From the NCBI GenBank assembly GCA_963611355.1, contig CAVDRM010000043.1, positions 1-10,164 on the forward strand: 10,164 bases of DNA, given 5' to 3'. The DNA comes from CAVDRM01 sp963611355 (GTDB lineage Bacteria > Bacillota > Clostridia > Christensenellales > Aristaeellaceae). Of the stretch, positions 1-4,479 are shown one piece after another. A program made the position numbers and the translations under genes. How positions within the stretch are numbered: the first letter of the stretch is position 1; the number at the start of each line of letters is the position of its first letter. Under the pieces are notes generated by a model. It was not told where the DNA came from, made no database searches, and saw only the letters and a program-made list of their open reading frames with translations.

Positions 1-585
1 AACCGCTCCGCCGCCAGCAACACGGGCGACTACTCCGTTGTTAGCAACACGGGCAGCTACTCCGCTGCCAGCATCACGGGCAACTGCTCCGCTGCCAGCA
101 ACACGGGCAACCGCTCCGCCGCCAGCAGCACGGGAGACTACTCCGTTGTTAGCAACGCGGGCAACTATTCCGCCGCCAGCAGCACGGGCGACTATTCCGC
201 AGCCAGCAGCACGGGCAATTGCTCCGCCGCCAGCAGCACGGGCAGCTTCTCCGCCGCCAGCAGTACGGGCAGCTACTCCGTTGTTAGCAGCACGGGCGAC
301 TACTCCGCCGCCAGCAGCACGGGCAACCGCTCCGCCGCCAGCAGCACGGGCGACTGCTCCGCCGCAGAGGTGAGCGGCAAGCAATCCGTTGCAATGGCAA
401 TCGGGCGGAAATGCAAAGTGCGCGGCGCTGCCGGGTGCTGGCTTGTATGCGCGGAATGGGACGATGGCAACATCAAGGACGTGCAGTGCGTCCGTGTTGA
501 CGGGGAAAAAATAAAGCCGGATACGTGGTACACGCTGAAAAACGGTGTTTTTGTGGAGGTGGATGGCTCAAATGAAACTCGTTGA
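1..585 (+). CDS. Nonapeptide-repeat phage protein, 3' part
   Basis: Frame 1 is open from the left edge of the window to the TGA at 583-585, so the start lies upstream and at least 194 residues are encoded here. Residues 1-123 are tandem nine-residue units of the form [S/N]TG[D/N/S][Y/C/R]S[A/V][A/V]S, which suggests a repetitive beta-structure. The pattern fades through VSGKQSVAM and then gives a non-repeated C-terminal domain containing GCWLVCAEW and VDGEKIKPDTWYTLKNG. I recall similar repeat-plus-tail proteins from Bacillota prophages and mobile elements, generally of unknown function. No enzyme motif is visible. The repeat DNA is also open in another frame (38-373), but only this frame joins the repeats to a natural-looking C-terminal domain. 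It overlaps the next gene by 14 bases. Function is unknown; that it is a real gene is quite sure. Confidence 0.8.
   Translation, partial: NRSAASNTGDYSVVSNTGSYSAASITGNCSAASNTGNRSAASSTGDYSVVSNAGNYSAASSTGDYSAASSTGNCSAASSTGSFSAASSTGSYSVVSSTGDYSAASSTGNRSAASSTGDCSAAEVSGKQSVAMAIGRKCKVRGAAGCWLVCAEWDDGNIKDVQCVRVDGEKIKPDTWYTLKNGVFVEVDGSNETR
19..369 (+). repeat. 13 tandem 27-bp coding repeats
   Basis: Thirteen complete 27-bp units run head to tail with no spacers, preceded by a partial unit at 1-18. Each encodes one nonapeptide. The core around AGCAGCACGGGC is nearly invariant, while the two codons after it vary (GAC TAC, AAC CGC, AAT TGC, AGC TTC and so on). Three units carry GTTGTTAGC in place of GCCGCCAGC. 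The array probably continues left of the window. Confidence 0.9.
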
Positions 586-817
586 CTGGCTCATCCTGCT
601 GCTGATGGTGATTGCCCTGACGGTGTTCTGCTTTAACCTTCGGGGCATCGCCCCGTGGCCGCTGGTGGCCGCGTACTGGGCTGTGCTGACGGTCAAGAAC
701 TATGCGGACTTCCGCGAGAGGAGAAAAGACGGTGCAGGGAAGGGTGAAGGGGATGTGTCTGTGCAGGCTGCTGGAGCTCATCGGCTGGACGGCACGGAAA
801 AGCGGCCAGAACGATGA
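572..817 (+). CDS. Small single-pass membrane protein
   Basis: Encodes 81 residues starting MKLVDWLILLLMVIAL. The N-terminal 25 residues are strongly hydrophobic and a second apolar stretch (about residues 31-46, APWPLVAAYWAVLTV) follows, so the protein has one or two membrane segments and then a basic, charged tail. The ATG at 572 is chosen because GGAGGT at 555-560 is 11 bases upstream; the in-frame ATG at 563 is too close to that site. It overlaps the end of the repeat-protein gene by 14 bases, as in a coupled phage operon. The last 20 or so residues overlap a candidate gene beginning at 753. No family is recognised. A regulatory or envelope role is possible, but nothing in the sequence decides this. 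Confidence 0.6.
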   Translation: MKLVDWLILLLMVIALTVFCFNLRGIAPWPLVAAYWAVLTVKNYADFRERRKDGAGKGEGDVSVQAAGAHRLDGTEKRPER

Positions 818-980
818 CAAAAACGACTATGCGGCTGATGGCAGGGGGGACGAACACATGGCAGGGGGGGACGAACACCATGACGTGGAGAAGCGCGGAA
901 GACATTGCGGAGTCCAAGCGCAGAAGGGCGGAAAATGCCCGCAAATGGCAAAGGCAGCAAAAGGAGGCAAAGACCCGTGA
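753..980 (+). CDS. Candidate small overlapping ORF
   Basis: This 75-residue frame starts MCLCRLLELIGWTARKSG behind a purine-rich GGGAAGGGTGAAGGGG sequence. Its TGA (978-980) overlaps the GTG start of the next gene as GTGA, an arrangement typical of coupled phage genes. The first 30 residues look plausible, whereas the second half (HHDVEKRGRHCGVQAQKGG) is poor. A better-looking protein lies in another frame after the G-run at 864-870. Removing one G from that run would join this frame to the SAEDIAESKRRR frame of the following entry. So it may be a real overlapping gene, a frameshifted one, or the 5' half of a single gene. Function is unknown. Confidence 0.35.
   Translation: MCLCRLLELIGWTARKSGQNDDKNDYAADGRGDEHMAGGDEHHDVEKRGRHCGVQAQKGGKCPQMAKAAKGGKDP
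838..878 (+). repeat. Tandem 20/21-bp duplication with G6/G7 runs
   Basis: ATGGCAGGGGGGACGAACAC (838-857) is immediately repeated at 858-878 with one extra G (seven instead of six). Each copy ends just before an ATG (858 and 880) and supplies a G-rich Shine-Dalgarno-like run. The duplication therefore copied a ribosome-binding-site/start unit and introduced a frame difference between the copies. Confidence 0.9.
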
Positions 981-1017
981 GCAACCGAGCGCAGCGGAGA
1001 GCGGCAAAAAAGCTTAA
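880..1017 (+). CDS. Candidate 45-aa charged helical protein
   Basis: The ATG at 880 opens a 45-residue frame containing SAEDIAESKRRRAENARKWQ, a very charged, probably helical sequence with natural codon choice. The G7 run at 864-870 sits about nine bases upstream and can act as a weak Shine-Dalgarno sequence. In-frame ATGs further up (814, 838) would lengthen it, but that extension is low-complexity sequence from the tandem duplication. It overlaps the next gene's start by 41 bases. No family is recognised. It could be a small DNA- or RNA-binding protein from its charge alone, or the C-terminal part of the frame beginning at 753 if the G-run is a frameshift point. Confidence 0.4.
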   Translation: MTWRSAEDIAESKRRRAENARKWQRQQKEAKTREQPSAAESGKKA

Positions 1018-1363
1018 AAAGCCCGCGTATAGGGGGCTGACCCCTGAACAGAAAAGGGAGCAGCTCTTCAGGAACGGTATCACTGCCGACGACCTTGACA
1101 AAAGCTACCGGCAGGGCGTGGAGGACGGGTACAAGGCCGCAGTGCAAACGCCTGTTCGCATCTTATACGCGGCGATGGCGCTGACGTGCAGGCGGCAGCT
1201 TCATTTCGGGCGGAAGCGCATCCGACGCTTCATGACCGAGGCGGACGAAATTGTCCGCGACCAGCTGAGCACGGCGGAGGCCTTGGAGCAGGTTTGGCAG
1301 GAGACCGGGCTTGCGCTTGACTTCAGGACGGCTGAGGATGGCACCATCATCCGGGATGCCTGA
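977..1363 (+). CDS. Basic phage protein of unknown function
   Basis: Encodes 128 residues from a GTG start, chosen because AAGGAGG at 961-967 lies nine bases upstream and the protein then begins with a natural-looking SNRAQRRAAKKLKK. The frame is open further up (ATG at 905 and 935), but those extensions read through the previous genes. Residues 1-20 are strongly basic. Residues 38-53 (DDLDKSYRQGVEDGYK) resemble the acidic/aromatic segment seen in many small Clostridial phage proteins upstream of the late regulator. Residues 60-115 look all-helical. No catalytic motif or zinc ligands are visible. It lies 27 bases before the sigma-like regulator, probably in the same transcript. Function is unknown. 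Confidence 0.7.
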   Translation: MSNRAQRRAAKKLKKPAYRGLTPEQKREQLFRNGITADDLDKSYRQGVEDGYKAAVQTPVRILYAAMALTCRRQLHFGRKRIRRFMTEADEIVRDQLSTAEALEQVWQETGLALDFRTAEDGTIIRDA

Positions 1364-1390
1364 ATTTATCTGTAAGGTGTGAAAGCGTGT

Positions 1391-1849
1391 ATGACAGAAA
1401 ACCGGCTCATCAGACCCGAAAATCCGGCGAAGAAGGTGCTGCGGGCGTATATCCCCATGCGGAAGCGGTGCGATATGCTCCGGCGGGAGATGGATGCGCA
1501 CTATGACAGGGCGTATAGCCGCACCGTGCGGCTGAACCCCATGAAGAGCAGCGGAGGCGCGGTCTACGACCGCATGGCGGAGGACGTCTGCCGGGCAGCG
1601 GATGCCAGGGAGCAGCTTGCGGCCAAAACCGCCGAGCTTAATGCGGCGCTCCAGCGCATTCTCAGCCTTATCGAAATACCGGAGGACGAGCGGCAGCGCA
1701 CTGTGCTGACCATGCGCTACATCAACGGCCTTGCATGGGAGGAGATACAGGTGCAGATGGGCTACGAGCGGACGCAGGTGTACGTCTTGCACGGACGGGC
1801 GCTGGCAGCGATTAATTGGCGGATGCGAAAAGACGGGGGCATACGGTGA
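1391..1849 (+). CDS. Sigma-region-4-like late transcription regulator (DUF1492/ArpU-like)
   Basis: Encodes 152 residues. The N-terminal two thirds are helical and charged (RMAEDVCRAADAREQLAAKT), followed by a sigma-70 region 4-like helix-turn-helix at about residues 100-143, with LTMRYINGLAWEEIQVQMGY and then a recognition-helix-like ERTQVYVLHGRALAAI. This matches phage proteins of the DUF1492/ArpU/RinA group, which sit at the end of the early region and switch on late genes. The start at ATG 1391 is preferred because AAGGTG (1374-1379) lies 11 bases upstream; GTG 1379 is an alternative overlapping that site. The gene stops just before an unusual promoter (-10 at 1884-1889), a plausible target. 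The family-level call is good; its exact target is inferred. Confidence 0.82.
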   Translation: MTENRLIRPENPAKKVLRAYIPMRKRCDMLRREMDAHYDRAYSRTVRLNPMKSSGGAVYDRMAEDVCRAADAREQLAAKTAELNAALQRILSLIEIPEDERQRTVLTMRYINGLAWEEIQVQMGYERTQVYVLHGRALAAINWRMRKDGGIR

Positions 1850-1860
1850 AAAAGTGCGGA

Positions 1861-1897
1861 CGAAAACGGACTATTGACTGGCGTATAATGATAGTAT
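1861..1897 (+). promoter_or_regulatory. Probable late promoter with atypical -35
   Basis: TATAAT at 1884-1889 is a perfect -10 hexamer, but nothing like TTGACA sits 17 bases upstream (the hexamer there is CGAAAA at 1861-1866). A TTGACT at 1874-1879 is only four bases from the -10, too close for ordinary sigma-A use. The arrangement, right after a sigma-region-4-like regulator gene and before the packaging region, fits a promoter needing that regulator in place of normal -35 contacts. This is inference from position and motif. Confidence 0.55.
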
Positions 1898-1903
1898 CAG
1901 AGA

Positions 1904-1939
1904 GCGCCCCGAAGCGGGCGCATTTTCATGCTGAAAATG
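1904..1939 (+). promoter_or_regulatory. Two adjacent leader hairpins
   Basis: Just downstream of the probable transcription start, GCGCCC (1904-1909) pairs with GGGCGC (1916-1921) around a six-base loop and is followed by ATTTTC, giving a terminator-like element. Directly next to it CATTTTCA (1921-1928) and TGAAAATG (1932-1939) form a perfect eight-base-pair stem with a three-base loop. The two share base 1921 and use the same T-run, so they cannot both form completely. This looks like an attenuator or antitermination site at the 5' end of the late transcript. Confidence 0.55.
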
Positions 1940-1954
1940 GCATGGCGGATGGGT

Positions 1955-1996
1955 GCATATGGCAGCGCCGTTTTACCATCCGGCGGCGGGATATGC
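1955..1996 (+). promoter_or_regulatory. Symmetric interrupted inverted repeat in leader
   Basis: GCATAT (1955-1960) mirrors ATATGC (1991-1996), and CGCCG (1966-1970) mirrors CGGCG (1981-1985), separated by matching five-base internal gaps and a ten-base loop. The spacing is exactly symmetric. It could be an RNA stem with an internal loop or a protein-binding dyad. It lies 55 bases before the ParB-domain start. The stretch from 1997 to 2040 shows no further structure that I can support. Confidence 0.45.
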
Positions 1997-2051
1997 TGTG
2001 CGTACAGCGTTTTTTGCGATGGTGGGGTCGCAGAGAAAAAAGGAGGGTAAA

Positions 2052-2639
2052 ATGCAGATCGAAAGCAGGAGCATCGAAGAGATTAAGCCGTACGAGCGTA
2101 ATCCGCGCAACAACGACGGCGCGGTGGATGCGGTGGCCGCGTCCATTAAAGAGTTTGGTTGGCAGCAGCCCATCGTGGTGGACAAGGACGGCGTGATCAT
2201 CGCCGGGCACACGCGCTATAAGGCCGCGCAGAAGCTCAAATGCAAAGAGGTTCCCGTCGTTGTTGCCGAAAACCTCACCGACGAGCAGGTGAAAGCCTAT
2301 CGTCTGGCGGACAACAAAACCGGCGAACTCGCCGGGTGGGATTTTTCCGCGTTGGAGGAAGAATTGGCAGAATTGTCCGATTTTGATATGAACCAATTCG
2401 GGTTTGACGCAAATATCTCCCCGGATGATTTCGGCGACGCGTTTTCCTTGCCCGATGGCGGGAAAAATGAGATCGTGCAAATGACATTCACCCTGCACGA
2501 AAAACAAAAAGAATTGATTGAATACGCGATGGGGATTGCGGCGGAGGAAATCAATGAAACGTTCGGCAATACCAACAAAAACGGGAATGCATTATATGAG
2601 GTGGTGAGGCAATGGGCAGGGCAAAGGAAATCGTTGTAA
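2052..2639 (+). CDS. ParB/Srx-domain protein paired with Mom
   Basis: Encodes 195 residues. Residues 4-75 form a ParB N-terminal (ParB/Srx) domain: IKPYERNPRNN, SIKEFGWQQPIVVD and the nucleotide-binding-type GHTRYKAAQKL (52-62), then LTDEQVKAYRLADNKTGELAGWD (75-97). This domain type is common in phage proteins linked to DNA modification, where it occurs alone or fused to methyltransferases. No partition helix-turn-helix follows. Instead there is a linker and a small C-terminal region (139-186) with QMTFTLHEKQKELIEYAM and GNALYEVVRQWA. The ATG at 2052 has an AAGGAGGG site five bases upstream; the frame is open back to 1953, but that part has no good ribosome binding site. It overlaps the Mom-like gene by 28 bases. 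Likely role: assisting or targeting DNA modification; inferred from the pairing. Confidence 0.82.
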   Translation: MQIESRSIEEIKPYERNPRNNDGAVDAVAASIKEFGWQQPIVVDKDGVIIAGHTRYKAAQKLKCKEVPVVVAENLTDEQVKAYRLADNKTGELAGWDFSALEEELAELSDFDMNQFGFDANISPDDFGDAFSLPDGGKNEIVQMTFTLHEKQKELIEYAMGIAAEEINETFGNTNKNGNALYEVVRQWAGQRKSL

Positions 2640-3349
2640 GGGTGATACCGTCCACCATTGCGAACCCGTTTATTCGGGCGCACCACTATTCCGGCAAGGT
2701 CGTTCAAAATAGCAAATTGCATTTCGGCGTGTTTTTGGATGGCAATTTGCATGGCGTAATGTCCTTCGGGCCATCGTTAGACAAGAGCAAGGTAATGCGC
2801 CTCGTGGAGGGAACCGGGTGGAATGAGTTTTTAGAATTGAACCGCATGGCATTTGACGATTATTTGCCGCGCAATAGCGAATCCTGCGCTATCGGTCGCG
2901 CTATACGGCTAATACGGAAAAATGCGCCGCAGATCAAATGGGTCGTATCATTTGCCGACGGTTGTTCCTGCGGTGATGGCACGATTTACCGCGCATCCAA
3001 TTTCGTTTTGACGGGAATCAAGGAAAATTTCAATTTATGCGAATTGCCGGACGGAACGAAGGTGCACAAAATGACGTTGGAATCCAATCCGACAAACAAA
3101 CGCCGGGAATTGGGCGGGCGCATCTATTACGACGTGACCGGCGGCAAATTTGATTTCAAAAAATACGTTGCCGCCGCAAATGGCCACATTTTACCCGGCT
3201 ATCAATTGCGATATGTCTACTTCATCGACCCGGAATACCGCAAACGGCTTACCGTGCCGGAAATCCCGTTCTCCAAAATCGATGAGATCGGGGCGGGAAT
3301 GTACAAGGGCGAAAAAATCACGATGGCCGAAAGGCATGTGGGGCAATAA
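2612..3349 (+). CDS. Mom-like adenine methylcarbamoylation protein
   Basis: Encodes 245 residues resembling the Mom family of GNAT-fold proteins. Mom of phage Mu converts adenine in phage DNA to N6-(methylcarbamoyl)adenine, blocking many host restriction enzymes. Features seen: HHYSGKVVQNSKLHFGVF (24-41), GVMSFGPSLDK (48-58), LVEGTGWNEFLELNRMAF (64-81), LPRNSESCAIGRAIRLIRK (85-103) and the GNAT-like VVSFADGCSCGDGTIYRASN (111-130) followed by FVLTGI. An insertion-like section at about 160-188 (RRELGGRIYYDVTGG) precedes the C-terminal HILPGYQLRYVYFID. The length is close to that of Mu Mom. The start overlaps the ParB gene by 28 bases behind GAGGTGGTGAGG. Codon use differs from that of the neighbours: many TTG, TTT, AAT and GAATTG, so the gene is AT-richer and probably acquired. 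The family call is by motif memory; the chemistry is inferred. Confidence 0.78.
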   Translation: MGRAKEIVVRVIPSTIANPFIRAHHYSGKVVQNSKLHFGVFLDGNLHGVMSFGPSLDKSKVMRLVEGTGWNEFLELNRMAFDDYLPRNSESCAIGRAIRLIRKNAPQIKWVVSFADGCSCGDGTIYRASNFVLTGIKENFNLCELPDGTKVHKMTLESNPTNKRRELGGRIYYDVTGGKFDFKKYVAAANGHILPGYQLRYVYFIDPEYRKRLTVPEIPFSKIDEIGAGMYKGEKITMAERHVGQ

Positions 3350-3388
3350 CGCTCCACAATATGCGCGTGTGATGTAATGATAGCACAT

Positions 3389-3415
3389 GCGGCACGCCTG
3401 CCGCAATGTGGCGGC
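3389..3415 (+). promoter_or_regulatory. Two alternative hairpins behind mom
   Basis: GCGGC (3389-3393), GCCGC (3400-3404) and GCGGC (3411-3415) allow two mutually exclusive five-base-pair hairpins, each with a six-base loop. A T-rich stretch (3439-3457) follows 24 bases later, too far for a standard terminator. It may mark the end of the ParB-mom transcript. The rest of 3350-3466 holds only the AT-rich tract in front of the next promoter. Confidence 0.3.
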
Positions 3416-3466
3416 TTAATTCCGACCCACGCGCTCCAATTTTTCTCTTTTCTTTTTGAAAAAGGC

Positions 3467-3495
3467 TTGACTATAGTGTAACGCTATGATATAAT
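3467..3495 (+). promoter_or_regulatory. Strong sigma-A promoter with internal dyad
   Basis: TTGACT (3467-3472) and TATAAT (3490-3495) are separated by exactly 17 bases, close to the vegetative consensus. An AT-rich tract upstream (3439-3463) could act as an UP element. The spacer holds an imperfect dyad, ATAGTG-TAA-CGCTAT (3473-3487), a likely operator for a repressor. The promoter precedes a 38-aa membrane peptide by 30 bases and would be independent of the late promoter. Confidence 0.8.
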
Positions 3496-3525
3496 AGAGC
3501 CATCAAAGAGAAAGGAGGGAAGCCA

Positions 3526-3642
3526 ATGGGACGGAAGAAAAAGAACCGCAGTAAGCTGACCGCAAAAGTCACACTTGCTACGGCTCTGGTGGCGATGGTT
3601 ACCGAGCTTATCAAACTGCTGGCCGCATTGATCAGGCAGTAA
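3526..3642 (+). CDS. 38-aa basic membrane peptide
   Basis: Encodes 38 residues: a very basic start, MGRKKKNRSK, followed by one hydrophobic helix, LATALVAMVTELIKLLAALI (about 17-36), ending RQ. AAAGGAGG at 3511-3518 gives an excellent ribosome binding site, and a near-consensus promoter stands immediately upstream. A terminator hairpin follows eight bases after the stop, so the gene is probably a single-gene unit. Size, charge pattern and single helix resemble small hydrophobic toxins of the holin-like/type I class, or small phage membrane regulators. I do not recognise a specific family. That it is expressed is well supported by the promoter and ribosome binding site; the function is open. 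Confidence 0.68.
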   Translation: MGRKKKNRSKLTAKVTLATALVAMVTELIKLLAALIRQ

Positions 3643-3650
3643 CCGCCACA

Positions 3651-3688
3651 GGAGAAAGGGGCGAAAGCCCCTCCTCCCTTCCATTTTA
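3651..3688 (+). terminator. Intrinsic terminator after the 38-aa peptide
   Basis: AGGGGC (3657-3662) pairs with GCCCCT (3667-3672) around a GAAA tetraloop, extended by GGAG (3651-3654) with CTCC (3674-3677). A weak T-run (CATTTTAGC) follows after seven bases. The stem is strong but the T-run is poor, so it may only partly stop transcription and let some messages reach the next small gene. Confidence 0.6.
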
Positions 3689-3718
3689 GCATATTCGTTC
3701 CGTTGGCGCAAGTGCATC

Positions 3719-3820
3719 ATGAGTTTCGAGCTTGTACTGGACATTGTCAGCGCTGTTACATCGATCGCAACCGTGATTGGCGTGTGGATGATGTACAAAG
3801 ACAGCAAAAAATGCGACTGA
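3719..3820 (+). CDS. 33-aa membrane peptide
   Basis: Encodes 33 residues: MSFELVLDIVSAVTSIATV continuing IGVWMMY and a charged tail KDSKKCD. Residues 4-26 form one hydrophobic helix with an acidic outer end and a basic inner tail. No good Shine-Dalgarno sequence precedes the ATG, so translation may be weak or structured. Its TGA overlaps the start of the next gene (ATGCGACTGA), suggesting coupling. Tiny peptides of this form occur as holin-like toxins and small phage membrane proteins in Bacillota. Evidence is the clean frame, the helix and the arrangement. It is easily missed because of its size. Confidence 0.5.
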   Translation: MSFELVLDIVSAVTSIATVIGVWMMYKDSKKCD

Positions 3821-4011
3821 CACCGCGCAAAGGAAACGGCGGGCATATCACGGCTTATTTCGCCACGGTGGGCAGCCGGGAGGCACGGGAGGCGGGATTC
3901 ATCAGGGAGGATGGCAAAAGCCGCATCCTGAAAAAGGAGGTCGACCCGAAAAACGGAACACTGACGTTTTCCGTGGACTGGGAGGCCGAGAACAACAGAA
4001 CAGACGTATGA
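3811..4011 (+). CDS. 66-aa protein of unknown function
   Basis: Encodes 66 residues starting MRLTPRKGNGGHITAYFATV, then GSREAREAGFIREDG and a beta-rich end, RILKKEVDPKNGTLTFSVDW. The composition suggests a small alpha/beta or beta-barrel domain; an AbrB-like or antitoxin-like role is conceivable, but no diagnostic motif is present. The ATG at 3811 overlaps the stop of the 33-aa peptide by 10 bases. The frame is open upstream to 3703, but that part is the shadow of the small peptide. The stop is followed at once by a terminator, so this is the last gene of the small island. I have seen similar TPRKGNGG starts in small Clostridial proteins without assigned function. Confidence 0.65.
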   Translation: MRLTPRKGNGGHITAYFATVGSREAREAGFIREDGKSRILKKEVDPKNGTLTFSVDWEAENNRTDV

Positions 4012-4049
4012 CGAAAAGGGGGCGACCGATACGGCCGCTCCTTTTTCGT
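4012..4049 (+). terminator. Intrinsic terminator, possibly bidirectional
   Basis: A long hairpin (about 4017-4042; AGGGG.GCG.CCG against CGG.CGC.CTCCT, with one bulge and one mismatch, loop ATA) is followed by TTTTT (4042-4046). The flanks also match, ACGAAAA on the left and TTTTTCGT on the right, so it could work for both strands. It directly follows the stop of the 66-aa gene and separates this island from the terminase genes. Confidence 0.75.
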
Positions 4050-4071
4050 GGCGGGAAAGGAGGAGGGCGAA

Positions 4072-4479
4072 ATGCCGAGAGGGCAGCATCCGAACAGTTT
4101 GGCTAACCTGAAAAAGGGGAAGGCAACGCAATTCGGAGTTAACGGCGATTCGCGGGCGAAAGCTGCGCAGGCGAAGGGCAAGCTGGCGCAGATGGAGCGG
4201 AAGAGTATCGCGGAAGAAATGCGCGCCCTGGTGGACGAACCGAACAAGGACGGCAGCATCCGACGGAAAACGCTGGCGGCCAAGCTGGTGTTGAACATGG
4301 AGAAGAGTCCAGAGTGGTACAAGCTGGGTCTTCGGATGCTGGGTGAGCTTCCGCCGGAGCAGGTGGAGGTCAGCAGGCCCGCCGAGGAAATGGCAGAGAA
4401 AATCCGGGAAGCGCTGGCCTGCCGCAGGGCGGAAATCGAGGCAGCCGAAGCGGGGCGGGGCGGATGTGACGGCGCATGA
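4072..4479 (+). CDS. terS: Terminase small subunit candidate
   Basis: Encodes 135 residues. MPRGQHPNSLANLKKGKATQ and the following RAKAAQAKGKLAQ resemble the basic N-terminus of small terminase or terminase-associated proteins in Bacillota phages. A helical core (about 41-95) contains KTLAAKLVLNMEKSPEWYKLGLRMLGE and the typical ending ELPPEQVEV before a charged helical tail. Small terminases recognise phage DNA and load the large subunit. AAAGGAGGAGGG lies just before the ATG, and the gene overlaps the large terminase as ATGA. Position is the strongest argument, since small subunits are poorly conserved. It could instead be a DUF5681-type protein accompanying a terminase. Confidence 0.68.
   Translation: MPRGQHPNSLANLKKGKATQFGVNGDSRAKAAQAKGKLAQMERKSIAEEMRALVDEPNKDGSIRRKTLAAKLVLNMEKSPEWYKLGLRMLGELPPEQVEVSRPAEEMAEKIREALACRRAEIEAAEAGRGGCDGA

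Noticed and set aside
19..369. Regular short repeats that might suggest a CRISPR array
   Set aside because: Units are directly abutting, in coding frame, imperfect and without unique spacers.
38..373. Low-complexity Pro/Ala/Arg/Thr-rich ORF over the repeat array
   Set aside because: It is the +2 frame of the 27-bp repeats; frame 1 joins the repeats to a natural C-terminal domain and must be the coding one.
1953..2051. Upstream extension of the ParB gene (33 residues starting MHMAAPFYHP)
   Set aside because: No good ribosome binding site before 1953 or 1959, whereas AAGGAGGG stands right before ATG 2052; kept only as an open frame, possibly a leader peptide.
1816..2196. 126-aa basic + strand ORF
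   Set aside because: Crosses the regulator end, the leader and the ParB gene in the wrong frame; composition (RRWGRREKRR, MRWPRP) is typical of a GC-rich shadow frame.
3370..3386. TAATGATAG shared with the late promoter region (1885-1893)
   Set aside because: Only nine bases match and there is no proper -10; not enough to call a second late promoter.
3471..3692. 73-aa minus strand ORF opposite the 38-aa peptide
   Set aside because: No minus-strand promoter or ribosome binding site that I can support; an antisense RNA is possible but not visible.
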